Shown piece after piece: positions 15,969 to 25,058 of a stretch of DNA of 64,000 nucleotides. Both the position numbers and the translations under genes were made by a program. Source of the stretch: Nocardia sp. NRRL S-836 (GTDB taxonomy: Bacteria; Actinomycetota; Actinomycetes; Mycobacteriales; Pseudonocardiaceae); NCBI RefSeq assembly GCF_001279525.1, contig NZ_LGDY01000113.1, positions 1 to 64,000 of the forward strand, in the 5' to 3' direction. Position 1 is the first letter of the stretch. Every line of letters begins with the position of its first letter. Below the pieces are notes generated by a model that ran no database searches, had not been told where the DNA came from, and saw nothing but the letters and a program-made list of their open reading frames with translations.

Positions 15969-16313
15969 GTGTCGTCCGCGAGAATCACCGCCCTCGAGGC
16001 CGAGGTGGCAGGGCTGCGCAAGGCTCTGGCATCGAGGACCGTCATCGGGCAGGCCACGGGCCTGATCGCCGCACGCAAACCCTGCACACCCCAGCAGGCG
16101 TTCCAGCTGCTGGTGCACATTTCGCAGCACCACAACATCAAGCTGCACGTCGCCGCCGACCGCCTGGTCGCGGCGTTCGTGCACGCCCACCTGGGTCGGC
16201 CGGTGAACCCGGCCGACCAGGCGTTGTGGGATCACGTCAGCGCGACCACGGCGAACGAGTCGGGGGAGAGCGACGACGGGTTCGCCGAGGAGGTCAGCAG
16301 CACGTCCCCCTGA
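15969..16313 (+). CDS. Orphan ANTAR-domain RNA-binding protein
   Basis: This 114-residue protein starts at GTG 15969 with AAAGGAG seven bases before. A short coiled coil (ITALEAEVAGLRKALASR, residues 5-22) is followed by the ANTAR core TVIGQATGLIAARKPCTPQQAFQLLVHISQHHNIKLHVAADRLV (about 24-68), three helices with the VIGQA.G-iiA signature. ANTAR proteins bind paired hexaloop hairpins and cause antitermination. There is no GAF, PAS or receiver domain, so control must come from a partner. Its 3' end overlaps treZ by 82 bp on the opposite strand. Confidence 0.8.
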   Translation: MSSARITALEAEVAGLRKALASRTVIGQATGLIAARKPCTPQQAFQLLVHISQHHNIKLHVAADRLVAAFVHAHLGRPVNPADQALWDHVSATTANESGESDDGFAEEVSSTSP

Positions 16314-17905
16314 GGTAGCGGGACGGGGATCGTGCCGAGGTTCACCACCACGCGGGTTCCGCCGCGGTGCAGCACGAAGCACTCCCCGTCCTGCTCCACC
16401 AGGAACCTGTCCAACCGCGGGTCGGCCAGCTCAGGGCGGGAGCGGCGCAACCCGATCAGCGCACGATAGGTCTCGTACACCTTCGCGTGGTCGCTTTCTC
16501 CCAGTTCGTCCCACTTCAGGCGCGAGTTCTCCACCGTCTGCGGCGACATCGGGTCGGGGACCTCGGACTCACCCCAGCCGTGCCGCGCGAACTCCCTGCG
16601 CCGCCCGGTCCTGACCGCCTCCGCGAGCTGCGGGTCGGGGAAGGACGCGAAGAACTGCCACGGCGTGGAAGCCGCCCACTCCTCCCCCATGAAGAGCATG
16701 GGCGTGTAGGGCGAGCACAGCACGATCGCCGCCGCGCACAACAACTTCCCGGTGGACACGGATGCGGGCAACCGGTCACCGGCCGCGCGGTTGCCGACCT
16801 GGTCGTGGTTCTGCGTGTAGGCGAGGAACCGGTGACCCGGGATCAGCGCCGTGTCGACCGGCTTGCCGTGGTGCTTCTCCCGGAACGACGACCACGTGCC
16901 GGCGTGGAAGAACACCTTCTCCAGCGTGTTCTTCAACGCTCCCGGTGCCGCGAAGTCCGCGTAGTACCCGAAGGTCTCACCCGTCAGTGCGACGTGCAGG
17001 GCGTGGTGCAGGTCGTCCGACCACTGCGCGTGCAGGCCGGTGCCGCCGCCTTCGCGTGCGGTCACGAGCCGTGCGTCGTTCAGGTCGGACTCGGCGATCA
17101 GCGTCAGCGGCCGGCCGAGAGCGGCCGACAGCGCGTCCACCTCGACCGCGAGCTCCTCCAGCACGTGCACGGCCCGGTGGTCGGCCAGCGCGTGCACCGC
17201 GTCGAGCCGCAGGCCGTCCACGTGGAAGTCGCGCAGCCACTGCAGGGCGTTGTCGATCACGTACCGGCGCACCTCGTCCGAGCCGGGCCCGTCGAGGTTG
17301 AGGCCGGGACCCCAGTCGTTGCTGCCCGCGAAGTACGGGCCGAACCGGTCGAGGTACGCCCCGGACGGGCCGAGGTGGTTGTAGACGACGTCCAGCAGCA
17401 CGGCCAGGCCGCGTGCGTGGCAGGCGTCGACGAACCGCTTGAACCCGTCCGGGCCGCCGTAGGGCTCGTGCACCGCGCCCCACAGCACGCCGTCGTAGCC
17501 CCAGCCCTCGGTCCCGTCGAAGCTGTTGACCGGCATGACCTCGACGAACGTGACGCCCAGGTCCACCAGGTGGTCGAGCTTCCCGATCGCCGAGTCGAAC
17601 GTGCCCTCCGGCGTGAACGTGCCGATGTGCAGCTCGTAGATCACACCGCCGGGCAACGCGCGCCCGGTCCACGCCTCGTCGCTCCACTCGTAGGTGTGCC
17701 GGTAGACGCGGGACGCCTCGTGCACGCCGTGGGGCTGCCACAGCGACCGTGGATCCGGCAGCGCGTCGCCGCCGACCACGAACGCGTAGTCCGTGCCCTC
17801 GGCGTCGCTGTGCCACCAGTCGCCGTCGCGCTTCATCTCGTGGTCGACACCGTCGACGCGGACGTGCACCGACTCGGGCGTCGGTGCCCACACGGAAAAG
17901 CTCAC
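16232..17905 (-). CDS. treZ: Maltooligosyltrehalose trehalohydrolase
   Basis: The protein has 557 residues from GTG 17905, overlapping the treY stop by four bases with GAGGGG upstream. An N-terminal beta-sandwich (SFSVWAPTPESVHVRVDG) is followed by a GH13 barrel: DVVYNHLGPSGAY, the nucleophile region GLRLDAVHAL, general acid LIAESDLND and TQNHDQVGNRA. It cleaves the alpha-1,4 bond next to the terminal trehalosyl unit of maltooligosyltrehalose, releasing trehalose. As the last gene of treX-treY-treZ it completes the pathway. Length and motifs are normal for the family. Confidence 0.93.
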   Translation of the reverse strand: MSFSVWAPTPESVHVRVDGVDHEMKRDGDWWHSDAEGTDYAFVVGGDALPDPRSLWQPHGVHEASRVYRHTYEWSDEAWTGRALPGGVIYELHIGTFTPEGTFDSAIGKLDHLVDLGVTFVEVMPVNSFDGTEGWGYDGVLWGAVHEPYGGPDGFKRFVDACHARGLAVLLDVVYNHLGPSGAYLDRFGPYFAGSNDWGPGLNLDGPGSDEVRRYVIDNALQWLRDFHVDGLRLDAVHALADHRAVHVLEELAVEVDALSAALGRPLTLIAESDLNDARLVTAREGGGTGLHAQWSDDLHHALHVALTGETFGYYADFAAPGALKNTLEKVFFHAGTWSSFREKHHGKPVDTALIPGHRFLAYTQNHDQVGNRAAGDRLPASVSTGKLLCAAAIVLCSPYTPMLFMGEEWAASTPWQFFASFPDPQLAEAVRTGRRREFARHGWGESEVPDPMSPQTVENSRLKWDELGESDHAKVYETYRALIGLRRSRPELADPRLDRFLVEQDGECFVLHRGGTRVVVNLGTIPVPLPQGDVLLTSSANPSSLSPDSFAVVALT

Positions 17906-19995
17906 GATTCCCCTCGCACGAGCAGAGCCACCGGATAGCGGTCGAGCAGCGCGGCCAGGTCCTCCGTCGCGGGCCGGCCGCTCAGCACGTCCGTCCACTC
18001 CGGACCCGGCAGCGGCAGGACCGTGCCCTGCCAGCCCTTGCGCGCCAGCGTCACCGGCAACCGGGTCGCGACCGTGATGACGTTCCCGCGCTGGAACGCC
18101 AGCACGTGCTCGGCGGCGGGGCCTTCCGCGCGCAACGGCCGGTAGCCGTGGAAACCGCGGGCCTTCGCCTGCAACGCCCGGTGCACCACCAGCATCTTCG
18201 CCGCGCCCGTGTCGTCGACCTCCGGCAGCCAGCCGTCCTCGATGCGGGCGAGCAGCTCCCTGCGCAGCTCGTAGTCGACCGGCCTGCGGTTGTCCGGGTC
18301 GACCAGCGAGTAGTCCCACAGCTCGGTGCCCTGGTAGATGTCCGGCACGCCGGGCGCGGTGAGCTGCACCAGCTTCTGCCCCAGCGAGTTCGACCAGCCC
18401 GGCACCTTGATCCGCTCGGCGAACGCGGCGACCTCGGGCAGCCCGAGAACCTTCGCGGGCCACGCGGCCACCTCGGCGTCGAAGTCCGCGTTGCGGTCGA
18501 CCCACGACGTGGCGATCTTGGCCTCGCGCGAGGCCTTCTCCAGGTACTGCGCCAGGCGTTCCTCGGTGAGCGGCCACGCGCCGACCAGTGACTGCCAGGC
18601 CAGCCGGTTGAGCGACGGCTCCGGCAGCCCGTACCGCGCGGTCATGTCCTCCTCGAACGCCAGGTACTCGTCCGGGATCTCCGCCAGGACCGCGAGCCGG
18701 GCCCGCACGTCCTCCGACCGCTTGGTGTCGTGGGTGGTCAGCGTCGTCATCGACCGCGGCCAGCTGGCCTCACGGGCGGCGGCGCGCTGGTGGAACTCCT
18801 CCACCGGCATGCCGAACCGGTCCGGTGAGCCGCCGACCTCGTTGAGCGCCACGAAGTTCGTGTACCGGTAGAACGCGGTGTCCTCGGTGCCCTTCGCGAC
18901 GACCATGCCCGAGGTCTGCTGGATCCGGGTGGCCAGCTCGCCGTGCGGGTCGGCGCGGACCTGCTCGTCCAGCGCCTTCACCGCCGGCGAGGACGACAGC
19001 CGCACCGCGGTGTCCCAGTGCTCCAGGCCCTCCGGCAGGTACGACCGGTAGACCGGGAAGTTGACCATCACCTCGGCGACGGCCGCGCACGCGTCCTCGA
19101 ACGGCACGCCCTGGACCAGCCGCGCGATCCGCCGCACCTCGGCGACCAGGATCGAGTCCGCGACCTGCCGGCGTGACGCGTGCTCGACGTCGTGGAAGCT
19201 CGGCTCCCCGTTCCGGGGCCCGAACGCGTCCGCGGGCGCGATGAACACGCCGCAGATCTCGCGCAACGCGTCGTAGCCCGTCGTGCCGTCGACCGGCCAG
19301 CTCTGCGGCAGCGTCTCGTCCGGCCCGAGGATCTTCTCGACGACGATCCAGCCGTCGAACCTCTCCCGCAGCTGCCGGAAGTAGCCGCCGGGGTCGGCGA
19401 GACCGTCCGGGTGGTCGATCCGCAGGCCCTCGGCACCCCACCGCAGCACCTCGCCGTGGGTCGCGTGGAAGACCTCGGGGTCCTCGACCCGCACCGCCGC
19501 CAGCTCGGTGATGTCGAAGAACCTGCGGTAGTTGAGCTCCTCGTTGCCACGCCGCCAGTTGACCTTGACGTAATGGTCGTGCTCCTCGTCGGCGGCGTCC
19601 TCGGCCAGCACGGGCAGCAGGACGCGGCCGGAGGACCAGTCGATGTCGAAGTACCGGGCGTACGGCGACTCCTGGCCCTTCTCCAGCACGTCCTCCCACC
19701 ACGGGTTCGGCACCGCCATGTGGTTGGGCACGATGTCGACGTACAGGCCGATGCCGAGCTCGGTCAGCTTGTCCTGCAACGCCTCGCGGGCCTGCTTGCC
19801 GCCGAGCTCCCGCCGGGTCTGCGTCGGGTCGGTGACGTCGTAGCCGTGCGTGGACCCCTCGCTCGCTTCGAGCAGCGGCGAGGCGTAGAGCCCGTGCACG
19901 CCCAGGCGTGCGAGGTAGTCCGCGATGGCCTCGGCGTCGGCGAAGGTGAAGTCCGGGGTGAACTGGAGGCGGTAGGTGGAGTACGGCGCCCCCAT
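17902..19995 (-). CDS. treY: Maltooligosyltrehalose synthase
   Basis: The protein has 697 residues from ATG 19995, sharing one base with the treX stop (TGATG). GH13_26 features are present: STYRLQFTPDFTFADAEAIADYLARLG at the N-terminus, YASPLLEASEGSTHGYDVTDPT, DIVPNHMA, GLRIDHPDGLADP (nucleophile Asp), VVEKILGPDE (acid/base) and TTHDTKRSEDVRAR. It isomerises the reducing-end alpha-1,4 bond of maltodextrin into alpha,alpha-1,1. It is somewhat shorter than many TreY proteins (750-800) but with every catalytic block intact. Tight coupling suggests stoichiometric synthesis with TreX and TreZ. Confidence 0.93.
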   Translation of the reverse strand: MGAPYSTYRLQFTPDFTFADAEAIADYLARLGVHGLYASPLLEASEGSTHGYDVTDPTQTRRELGGKQAREALQDKLTELGIGLYVDIVPNHMAVPNPWWEDVLEKGQESPYARYFDIDWSSGRVLLPVLAEDAADEEHDHYVKVNWRRGNEELNYRRFFDITELAAVRVEDPEVFHATHGEVLRWGAEGLRIDHPDGLADPGGYFRQLRERFDGWIVVEKILGPDETLPQSWPVDGTTGYDALREICGVFIAPADAFGPRNGEPSFHDVEHASRRQVADSILVAEVRRIARLVQGVPFEDACAAVAEVMVNFPVYRSYLPEGLEHWDTAVRLSSSPAVKALDEQVRADPHGELATRIQQTSGMVVAKGTEDTAFYRYTNFVALNEVGGSPDRFGMPVEEFHQRAAAREASWPRSMTTLTTHDTKRSEDVRARLAVLAEIPDEYLAFEEDMTARYGLPEPSLNRLAWQSLVGAWPLTEERLAQYLEKASREAKIATSWVDRNADFDAEVAAWPAKVLGLPEVAAFAERIKVPGWSNSLGQKLVQLTAPGVPDIYQGTELWDYSLVDPDNRRPVDYELRRELLARIEDGWLPEVDDTGAAKMLVVHRALQAKARGFHGYRPLRAEGPAAEHVLAFQRGNVITVATRLPVTLARKGWQGTVLPLPGPEWTDVLSGRPATEDLAALLDRYPVALLVRGES

Positions 19996-22100
19996 CAGCC
20001 GGTCCTCTGCAGCACGACCAGCGACCGCGCGGTCAGCGCGAGGCTGCCGCCGGCGACGATCGGTTTCTGCGCGTCGCCGACCTGGCCGGTCGCCGTGTCG
20101 ACCACGACCGTCCACTCAGGACCGTAGGAGCTGTCCGGCAGCGTCACCTGGATGTCCTCGTGGTGTGCGTTGAACGCCATCAGGAACGAGTCGTCGACCA
20201 CCCGCTGGCCACGCGAGTCGAGGTCCGGCATGCCCTCACCGTTGAGGAAGACGACGATGCACTTGCCGAAGTCGTCCTCCCAGTTCTGCTCGGTCATCTC
20301 TTCGCCGGCCGGGGTGAACCACGCGATGTCGCGCAGCTCGTCGCCCTTGCGGATCGGCCGGCCCGCGAAGAACCGCTTGCGCCGGAACACCGGGTGCTGC
20401 TTGCGGAACCTGGTCAGCGCCGCGGTGAACTCGACCAGCTCGGAGTGCGGCTCCAGCAACGACCAGTCGACCCACGAGACCTCGTTGTCCTGGCAGTACG
20501 CGTTGTTGTTGCCGTTCTGCGTGCGCGCGAACTCGTCGCCGTGCAGGATCATCGGCACGCCCTGCGACAGCACCAGGGTGGCCATCAGGTTGCGCCGCTG
20601 GCGGGCCCGCAGCTCCAGGACCTGCTCGTCGTCGGTCGCGCCCTCGACGCCGCAGTTCCACGAGCGGTTGTGGCTCTCGCCGTCGTTGTTGTCCTCGCCG
20701 TTGGCCTCGTTGTGCTTGTCGTTGTACGACACCAGGTCGTTCATCGTGAAGCCGTCGTGGGCGGTGACGAAGTTGATCGACGCGTACGGCCGGCGGCCGT
20801 CGTCCTGGTAGAGGTCCGACGAACCGGTGATGCGCGAGGCGAACTCGCCCAGCGTCGCCGGCTCACCGCGCCAGAAGTCGCGCACGGTGTCGCGGAACTT
20901 GCCGTTCCACTCCGTCCACAGCGGAGGGAAGTTGCCGACCTGGTAGCCACCGGGACCGACGTCCCACGGCTCCGCGATCAGCTTGACCTGCGAGACCACC
21001 GGGTCCTGCTGCACGACCTCGAAGAACGTCGCCAGCCGGTCGACGTCGTAGAACTCGCGCGCCAGCGTGGCCGCGAGGTCGAACCGGAAGCCGTCGACGT
21101 GCATCTCGGTCACCCAGTACCGCAGCGAGTCCATGATCAGCTGCAGGGTGTGCGGCGTCCGCACGTTCAGCGAGTTACCGGTGCCCGTGTAGTCCATGTA
21201 GAACTTGGGCTCGTCGTCCATCACCCGGTAGTAGGCCAGGTTGTCGATGCCCTTCATCGACAGCGTCGGCCCGAGGTGGTTGCCCTCCGCGGTGTGGTTG
21301 TAGACGACGTCGAGGATGACCTCGATGCCCGCCTGGTGCAGCGCCCGCACCATGCCCTTGAACTCCTGCACCTGGTTCAGCGGCAGCGCCGCGTAGCCGT
21401 CGTGCGGAGCGAAGAACCCGATGGTGTTGTAGCCCCAGTAGTTGCTGAGCCGGCGCTCCTGCAGCGTGTGGTCGCTCACGAACTGGTGCACGGGCATCAG
21501 CTCGACCGCCGTGACACCCAGCTTGAGGAGGTGGTCGATCATCACCGGGTGGGCCAGGCCGGCGTACGTGCCGCGCAGCTTCGGCGGGATCTCCGGGTGG
21601 TCGATCGTCAGGCCGCGGACGTGCGCCTCGTAGATGACGGTCTCGTTGTACGGCGTCCTGGGTGCGCGGTCGCTCGTCCAGTCGAAGAACGGGTTGACCA
21701 CGACCGACTTCGGCACGAACTGCGCCGAGTCCGCGTCGTTGCGCTCGTCCGGGCTGCCGAACTTGTAGCCGTACAGCGCCTCGTCCCACACCAGGCCGTC
21801 GGAGATGGCCTTCGCGTACGGGTCGATCAGCAGCTTGTTGGGGTTGCAGCGCAGGCCCCGCTCCGGGTCGTACGGCCCGTGCACGCGGTACCCGTACCGC
21901 TGGCCGGGGCCGACGCCGAGCAGGTAACCGTGGTGGACGAAGCCGTCCACCTCCGGCAACCGAACGCGTGTCTCGGTGCCATCGTCGTCGAAAAGACAGA
22001 GCTCCACATATTCAGCAACTTCGGAGAACAGGGCGAAATTCGTTCCTACGCCGTCGTAACCAGCGCCAAGCGGATACGGCCTGCCGGGCCAGGGTCGCAC
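19995..22100 (-). CDS. treX: Glycogen debranching enzyme (isoamylase type)
   Basis: The protein has 701 residues from GTG 22100, which has GAGGAG four bases before; another GTG four codons upstream lacks such a site. A CBM48 domain (WPGRPYPLGAGYDGVGTNFALFSE) precedes a GH13_11 barrel: DVVYNHTAEGNHLGPTL, HVDGFRFDLAATLAR (nucleophile Asp), LIAEPWDVGPGGYQVG (acid/base Glu) and NFVTAHDGFTMNDLVSY. It hydrolyses alpha-1,6 branches of glycogen, feeding linear maltodextrins to TreY. It is the first gene of the treXYZ operon and is very similar to mycobacterial GlgX/TreX. Confidence 0.93.
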   Translation of the reverse strand: MRPWPGRPYPLGAGYDGVGTNFALFSEVAEYVELCLFDDDGTETRVRLPEVDGFVHHGYLLGVGPGQRYGYRVHGPYDPERGLRCNPNKLLIDPYAKAISDGLVWDEALYGYKFGSPDERNDADSAQFVPKSVVVNPFFDWTSDRAPRTPYNETVIYEAHVRGLTIDHPEIPPKLRGTYAGLAHPVMIDHLLKLGVTAVELMPVHQFVSDHTLQERRLSNYWGYNTIGFFAPHDGYAALPLNQVQEFKGMVRALHQAGIEVILDVVYNHTAEGNHLGPTLSMKGIDNLAYYRVMDDEPKFYMDYTGTGNSLNVRTPHTLQLIMDSLRYWVTEMHVDGFRFDLAATLAREFYDVDRLATFFEVVQQDPVVSQVKLIAEPWDVGPGGYQVGNFPPLWTEWNGKFRDTVRDFWRGEPATLGEFASRITGSSDLYQDDGRRPYASINFVTAHDGFTMNDLVSYNDKHNEANGEDNNDGESHNRSWNCGVEGATDDEQVLELRARQRRNLMATLVLSQGVPMILHGDEFARTQNGNNNAYCQDNEVSWVDWSLLEPHSELVEFTAALTRFRKQHPVFRRKRFFAGRPIRKGDELRDIAWFTPAGEEMTEQNWEDDFGKCIVVFLNGEGMPDLDSRGQRVVDDSFLMAFNAHHEDIQVTLPDSSYGPEWTVVVDTATGQVGDAQKPIVAGGSLALTARSLVVLQRTG

Positions 22101-22262
22101 GATGCTCCTCACGCGGTAGCGATACCCACACGACCCTATCCGTCTAACCGCGTTGCGGCATTATGCACAAACCGTTGTACTCCGGTGTCGCACGTGCATG
22201 CTCGTGCCGGGGTCCGGCGTGCGGCGAACAGCGAGCGCACCAACCCCGGCGACGTCGAGCGG

Positions 22263-22565
22263 TCACACCCTGTCGTGCGCCAGCACCAGCTGTCCACGGG
22301 CCGCCGTCAGCAACGTGCGGGCCTCCTGGATCTCGCAGTACTTCAGGTGCTCCACGGCCGCCTCCGCACACGCCAGCGCGTGCGCGAGGGCCTCGTTGTC
22401 CTGCACGGGACCCGCGTCCCGCAGCGCGTCACGCAGTGATTCCTCCGCGTGCCGTGCCCCGGCCACCGGGTCGCCGAGGGCGGTCGGCCGCACCGAGGCG
22501 AGGACCTGCTCCACGGCCAGTTCCAGCACGTCGGTCGGTGTCCGCGTGCTCACGGCTGAGCTCAT
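22263..22565 (-). CDS. Hypothetical helical protein
   Basis: This 100-residue protein starts at ATG 22565 with GGAGG 11 bases upstream. It is soluble and predicted largely helical (DVLELAVEQVLASVRPTALGD, ALAHALACAEAAVEHLKYCEIQEARTLLTAARGQLVLAHDRV). I recognise no domain. It lies between malQ and treX, all leftward, and could be co-transcribed with the sugar operon. Codon use is normal, so it is probably a real gene. Confidence 0.5.
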   Translation of the reverse strand: MSSAVSTRTPTDVLELAVEQVLASVRPTALGDPVAGARHAEESLRDALRDAGPVQDNEALAHALACAEAAVEHLKYCEIQEARTLLTAARGQLVLAHDRV

Positions 22566-22655
22566 CTGATACGCCACCTCCAAGAAGTCCGGGGGGATTC
22601 GTCGTCCGCCGTCTGGTGACGGCCCAAGGGTACTCCGCAGGTCGATGACCTGCCG

Positions 22656-24479
22656 TTAAGCGGTTGTTTCGGGTTTGCGCTGACGCAGGGGGCGGGTGAT
22701 GTCGCGCACCAGCGGGAAGAACTCCTCCAGCGGCACGGGCAGGGGGATCCGCCAGTTCGGGTGCTCGTCGATCGTGCCCGGCACGTTGGGCTGCCGGGTC
22801 TCCCGCAGAGCGTCCTGGGGTGAGGTCAGGACCAGCGCGCACGGCGCCTGGGCGAGCAGCTCGTGGGCGCCGGCCACGCGGTCGCGCGGGTCGATGCCCT
22901 CGGCGCGCATCAGCTCGTCGAAGTCGGGGCCGTCCTCGCCCGCGAAGAACGTGGCGGCCGTCGGCAGGTCGTGGGTGGAGATGCTGGCCATCGCCTTCGG
23001 GTTCCACCGCGACGGCGGGATGAGCGGGTGCCCGTCGGCGTAGTAGTCGCGCTGGAAGTAGAGCACGGCGCTGGTCAGCATGCCGTTCTCCTGCAGCGTC
23101 TTCGTGACGACCGGCTCGACCGTGCCGAGGTCCTCGCCGACGACAACGGCGCCCGCGCGGTACGCCTCCAGCGCCAGCACGCCGAGCATCGCGTCGGCGT
23201 CGTAGTAGACGTAGGTGCCGCGTGACGGCGGCTCGCCCGGCGGGATCCACCACAGCCGCCACAGGCCGGCGACGTGGTCGATGCGGATGCCGTCGGCGTG
23301 CTTGAGGACGCTGCGCAGCACCTGGCGGAACGGCCGGTAGCCGCTCTCGACCAGCTTGTCCGGCCGCCACGGCGGCAGGCCCCAGCCCTGACCGTCGGCG
23401 CTGAACGCGTCCGGCGGCGCGCCGACCGTGACGTCGATGGCGAACGAGTCCGGGTCGCTGAAGGTGTCCGCGCCGCCGGGGTGCACGCCCACCGGCAGGT
23501 CGTGGATGACGCCGATGGTCATGCCGGCCTCGTGCGCGGCCAGCCGCACGTCCTGCAGCTGGCGGGTGCACAGGTGCTGCACCCACGCGTGGAACGCGAC
23601 CCGGTCGGCCGGCGGCTCCGCGCGGTCGGCGGGCCACGTGCGCCAGTCGCTGCCGTGGATCTCGGCGAGCGCGCAGTACGTCGCGAAGCTCTCCAGGTCG
23701 GCGTCCATCTCGATCTCGCCGCCGGGGAACAGCAGCTCCAGCGCCTGCTTCTTCGCCGACCAGATCGCGTCGTAGTCGATCAGGTCCTCGTCGGCGGGCC
23801 GGAGGTCGCGGATGAGCTGCCGGGTGCGCGGGCAGGCCTGCAGGAACTCGGCGGTGTCGGTGACGCGCAGGTACAGCGGGTTCGCGAACCGGCGGCTGGT
23901 CGGCGAGTAGGGCGAGCGCTCGACCGGGTGGGTCAGGCTCGGCGCCTGCACCGGGTTGACCAGCACCACGCCCGCGTCGAGCTCCTGGCTGCTGCGCCTG
24001 GCCACGGTCGCGAGGTCGGCGAAGTCGCCCATCCCCCACGAGTCCTTCGAGCGCGCGGCGTAGAGCTGCAGCATCCAGCCCCACGTGCTCGGCACGTCCG
24101 GGAGCGTCCGCGGCGCGACGGCCAGGGTGACGGTCTGGGTGGCGGTGCGGATGCGGTGCCAGCCGAGCGGCAGCGTGTCCGGCAGGTGCCGACGCACCTC
24201 GACCGTCCCGCCGTCCTCCAGCTCGACGGTCGCCGGGCCGCGCAGGTCGTACGTCTCCTGTTCGCGGAGCACGATCGTCTGCGGCAGCGCCTGTTCCGCG
24301 CGCCTGCGTTCGACCAGTGCCAGCTCCCGTGCGACGGAGTCCGGAGTGGACGCGTCGACACCGAACTGGGCGAGGACCTTGACGACGACATCCGTCTCGA
24401 CGGTGACCTCTTGCTGATCGGAGTTCTCGTACCTCGTGGCGACGCCCCAGGCGTCCGCCAACCGTGCCAACTCCTCCAC
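22656..24479 (-). CDS. malQ: 4-alpha-glucanotransferase
   Basis: The 607-residue protein starts at GTG 24479. It is a GH77 amylomaltase: an N-terminal extension typical of actinobacterial MalQ, then WGMGDFADLATVARRSSQELDAGVVLVNPVQA, SPYSPTSRRFANPLYL, HADGIRIDHVAGLWRLWWIP (nucleophile Asp), VVVGEDLGTVEP (acid/base Glu) and ISTHDLPTAATFFAGED. It disproportionates maltodextrins by transferring glucan chains. Next to treXYZ it would balance maltodextrin lengths for trehalose or glycogen metabolism. Confidence 0.92.
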   Translation of the reverse strand: MEELARLADAWGVATRYENSDQQEVTVETDVVVKVLAQFGVDASTPDSVARELALVERRRAEQALPQTIVLREQETYDLRGPATVELEDGGTVEVRRHLPDTLPLGWHRIRTATQTVTLAVAPRTLPDVPSTWGWMLQLYAARSKDSWGMGDFADLATVARRSSQELDAGVVLVNPVQAPSLTHPVERSPYSPTSRRFANPLYLRVTDTAEFLQACPRTRQLIRDLRPADEDLIDYDAIWSAKKQALELLFPGGEIEMDADLESFATYCALAEIHGSDWRTWPADRAEPPADRVAFHAWVQHLCTRQLQDVRLAAHEAGMTIGVIHDLPVGVHPGGADTFSDPDSFAIDVTVGAPPDAFSADGQGWGLPPWRPDKLVESGYRPFRQVLRSVLKHADGIRIDHVAGLWRLWWIPPGEPPSRGTYVYYDADAMLGVLALEAYRAGAVVVGEDLGTVEPVVTKTLQENGMLTSAVLYFQRDYYADGHPLIPPSRWNPKAMASISTHDLPTAATFFAGEDGPDFDELMRAEGIDPRDRVAGAHELLAQAPCALVLTSPQDALRETRQPNVPGTIDEHPNWRIPLPVPLEEFFPLVRDITRPLRQRKPETTA

Positions 24480-24573
24480 AGCTACAAGCTATGTCACAGG
24501 TTCGCTTCCATTACCAGAGCAAATGGACCCCGGTCACCCGAAGGGTGCACGCCGGTCGGGACGGCCTTCTTGA

Positions 24574-24999
24574 TCAAACATCGGACCGCTGATCGGGAAC
24601 GGCGACCACGGCCTCCACCTCGACCAGAAATTCCGGACCGAACAACGCCGCGACCTGAACCAGCGTGCTGGCCGGGTTGTGCAGCTCTCCCAACGCGGGC
24701 CGCAGGACCTCGTCGCGCACGGCCCGCAACGTCTGCACGTCGGACACGTCGACCACGTACCAGGTGAACTTCACGACATCCGACCAGTCAGCGCCAAACC
24801 TCGACATGACGTGATGAAGATTGCTCAGCGCCTGACGGGTCTGCGCCGCCAGGTCGTCCACGCCGACCACGCAGCCGGTCTCGTCCACGGCCACCTGACC
24901 GGAGACGAACAGCAGCCTCCCGCTGACCGTCACGGCGTGGGCGTAGCCGGGGGTGTCCGGCAGCGCGGGCAACCGGGTCAGGCGCTCTTCGGCGGGCAT
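24574..24999 (-). CDS. RidA family (YjgF/YER057c/UK114) protein
   Basis: The protein has 141 residues from ATG 24999. It shows the RidA pattern: AHAVTVSGRLLFVSGQVAVDETG near 20-42, QTRQALSNLHHVMSRFGADWSDVVKFTWYVVDVSD near 53-87, and LGELHNPASTLVQVAALFGPEFLVEVEAVVAV at the C-terminus. Archetypal RidA deaminates reactive enamine/imine intermediates from PLP enzymes, using an Arg in a RP-R-V motif. Here that position reads NPASTLVQV without the usual Arg, so it may belong to a non-canonical Rid group with another role. Confidence 0.8.
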   Translation of the reverse strand: MPAEERLTRLPALPDTPGYAHAVTVSGRLLFVSGQVAVDETGCVVGVDDLAAQTRQALSNLHHVMSRFGADWSDVVKFTWYVVDVSDVQTLRAVRDEVLRPALGELHNPASTLVQVAALFGPEFLVEVEAVVAVPDQRSDV

Positions 25000-25058
25000 G
25001 CCGTCACAGTACTGACCGGGGTGCGGGCGCGGTGCCGCTCGCCGGACCGGCCTCCGGG

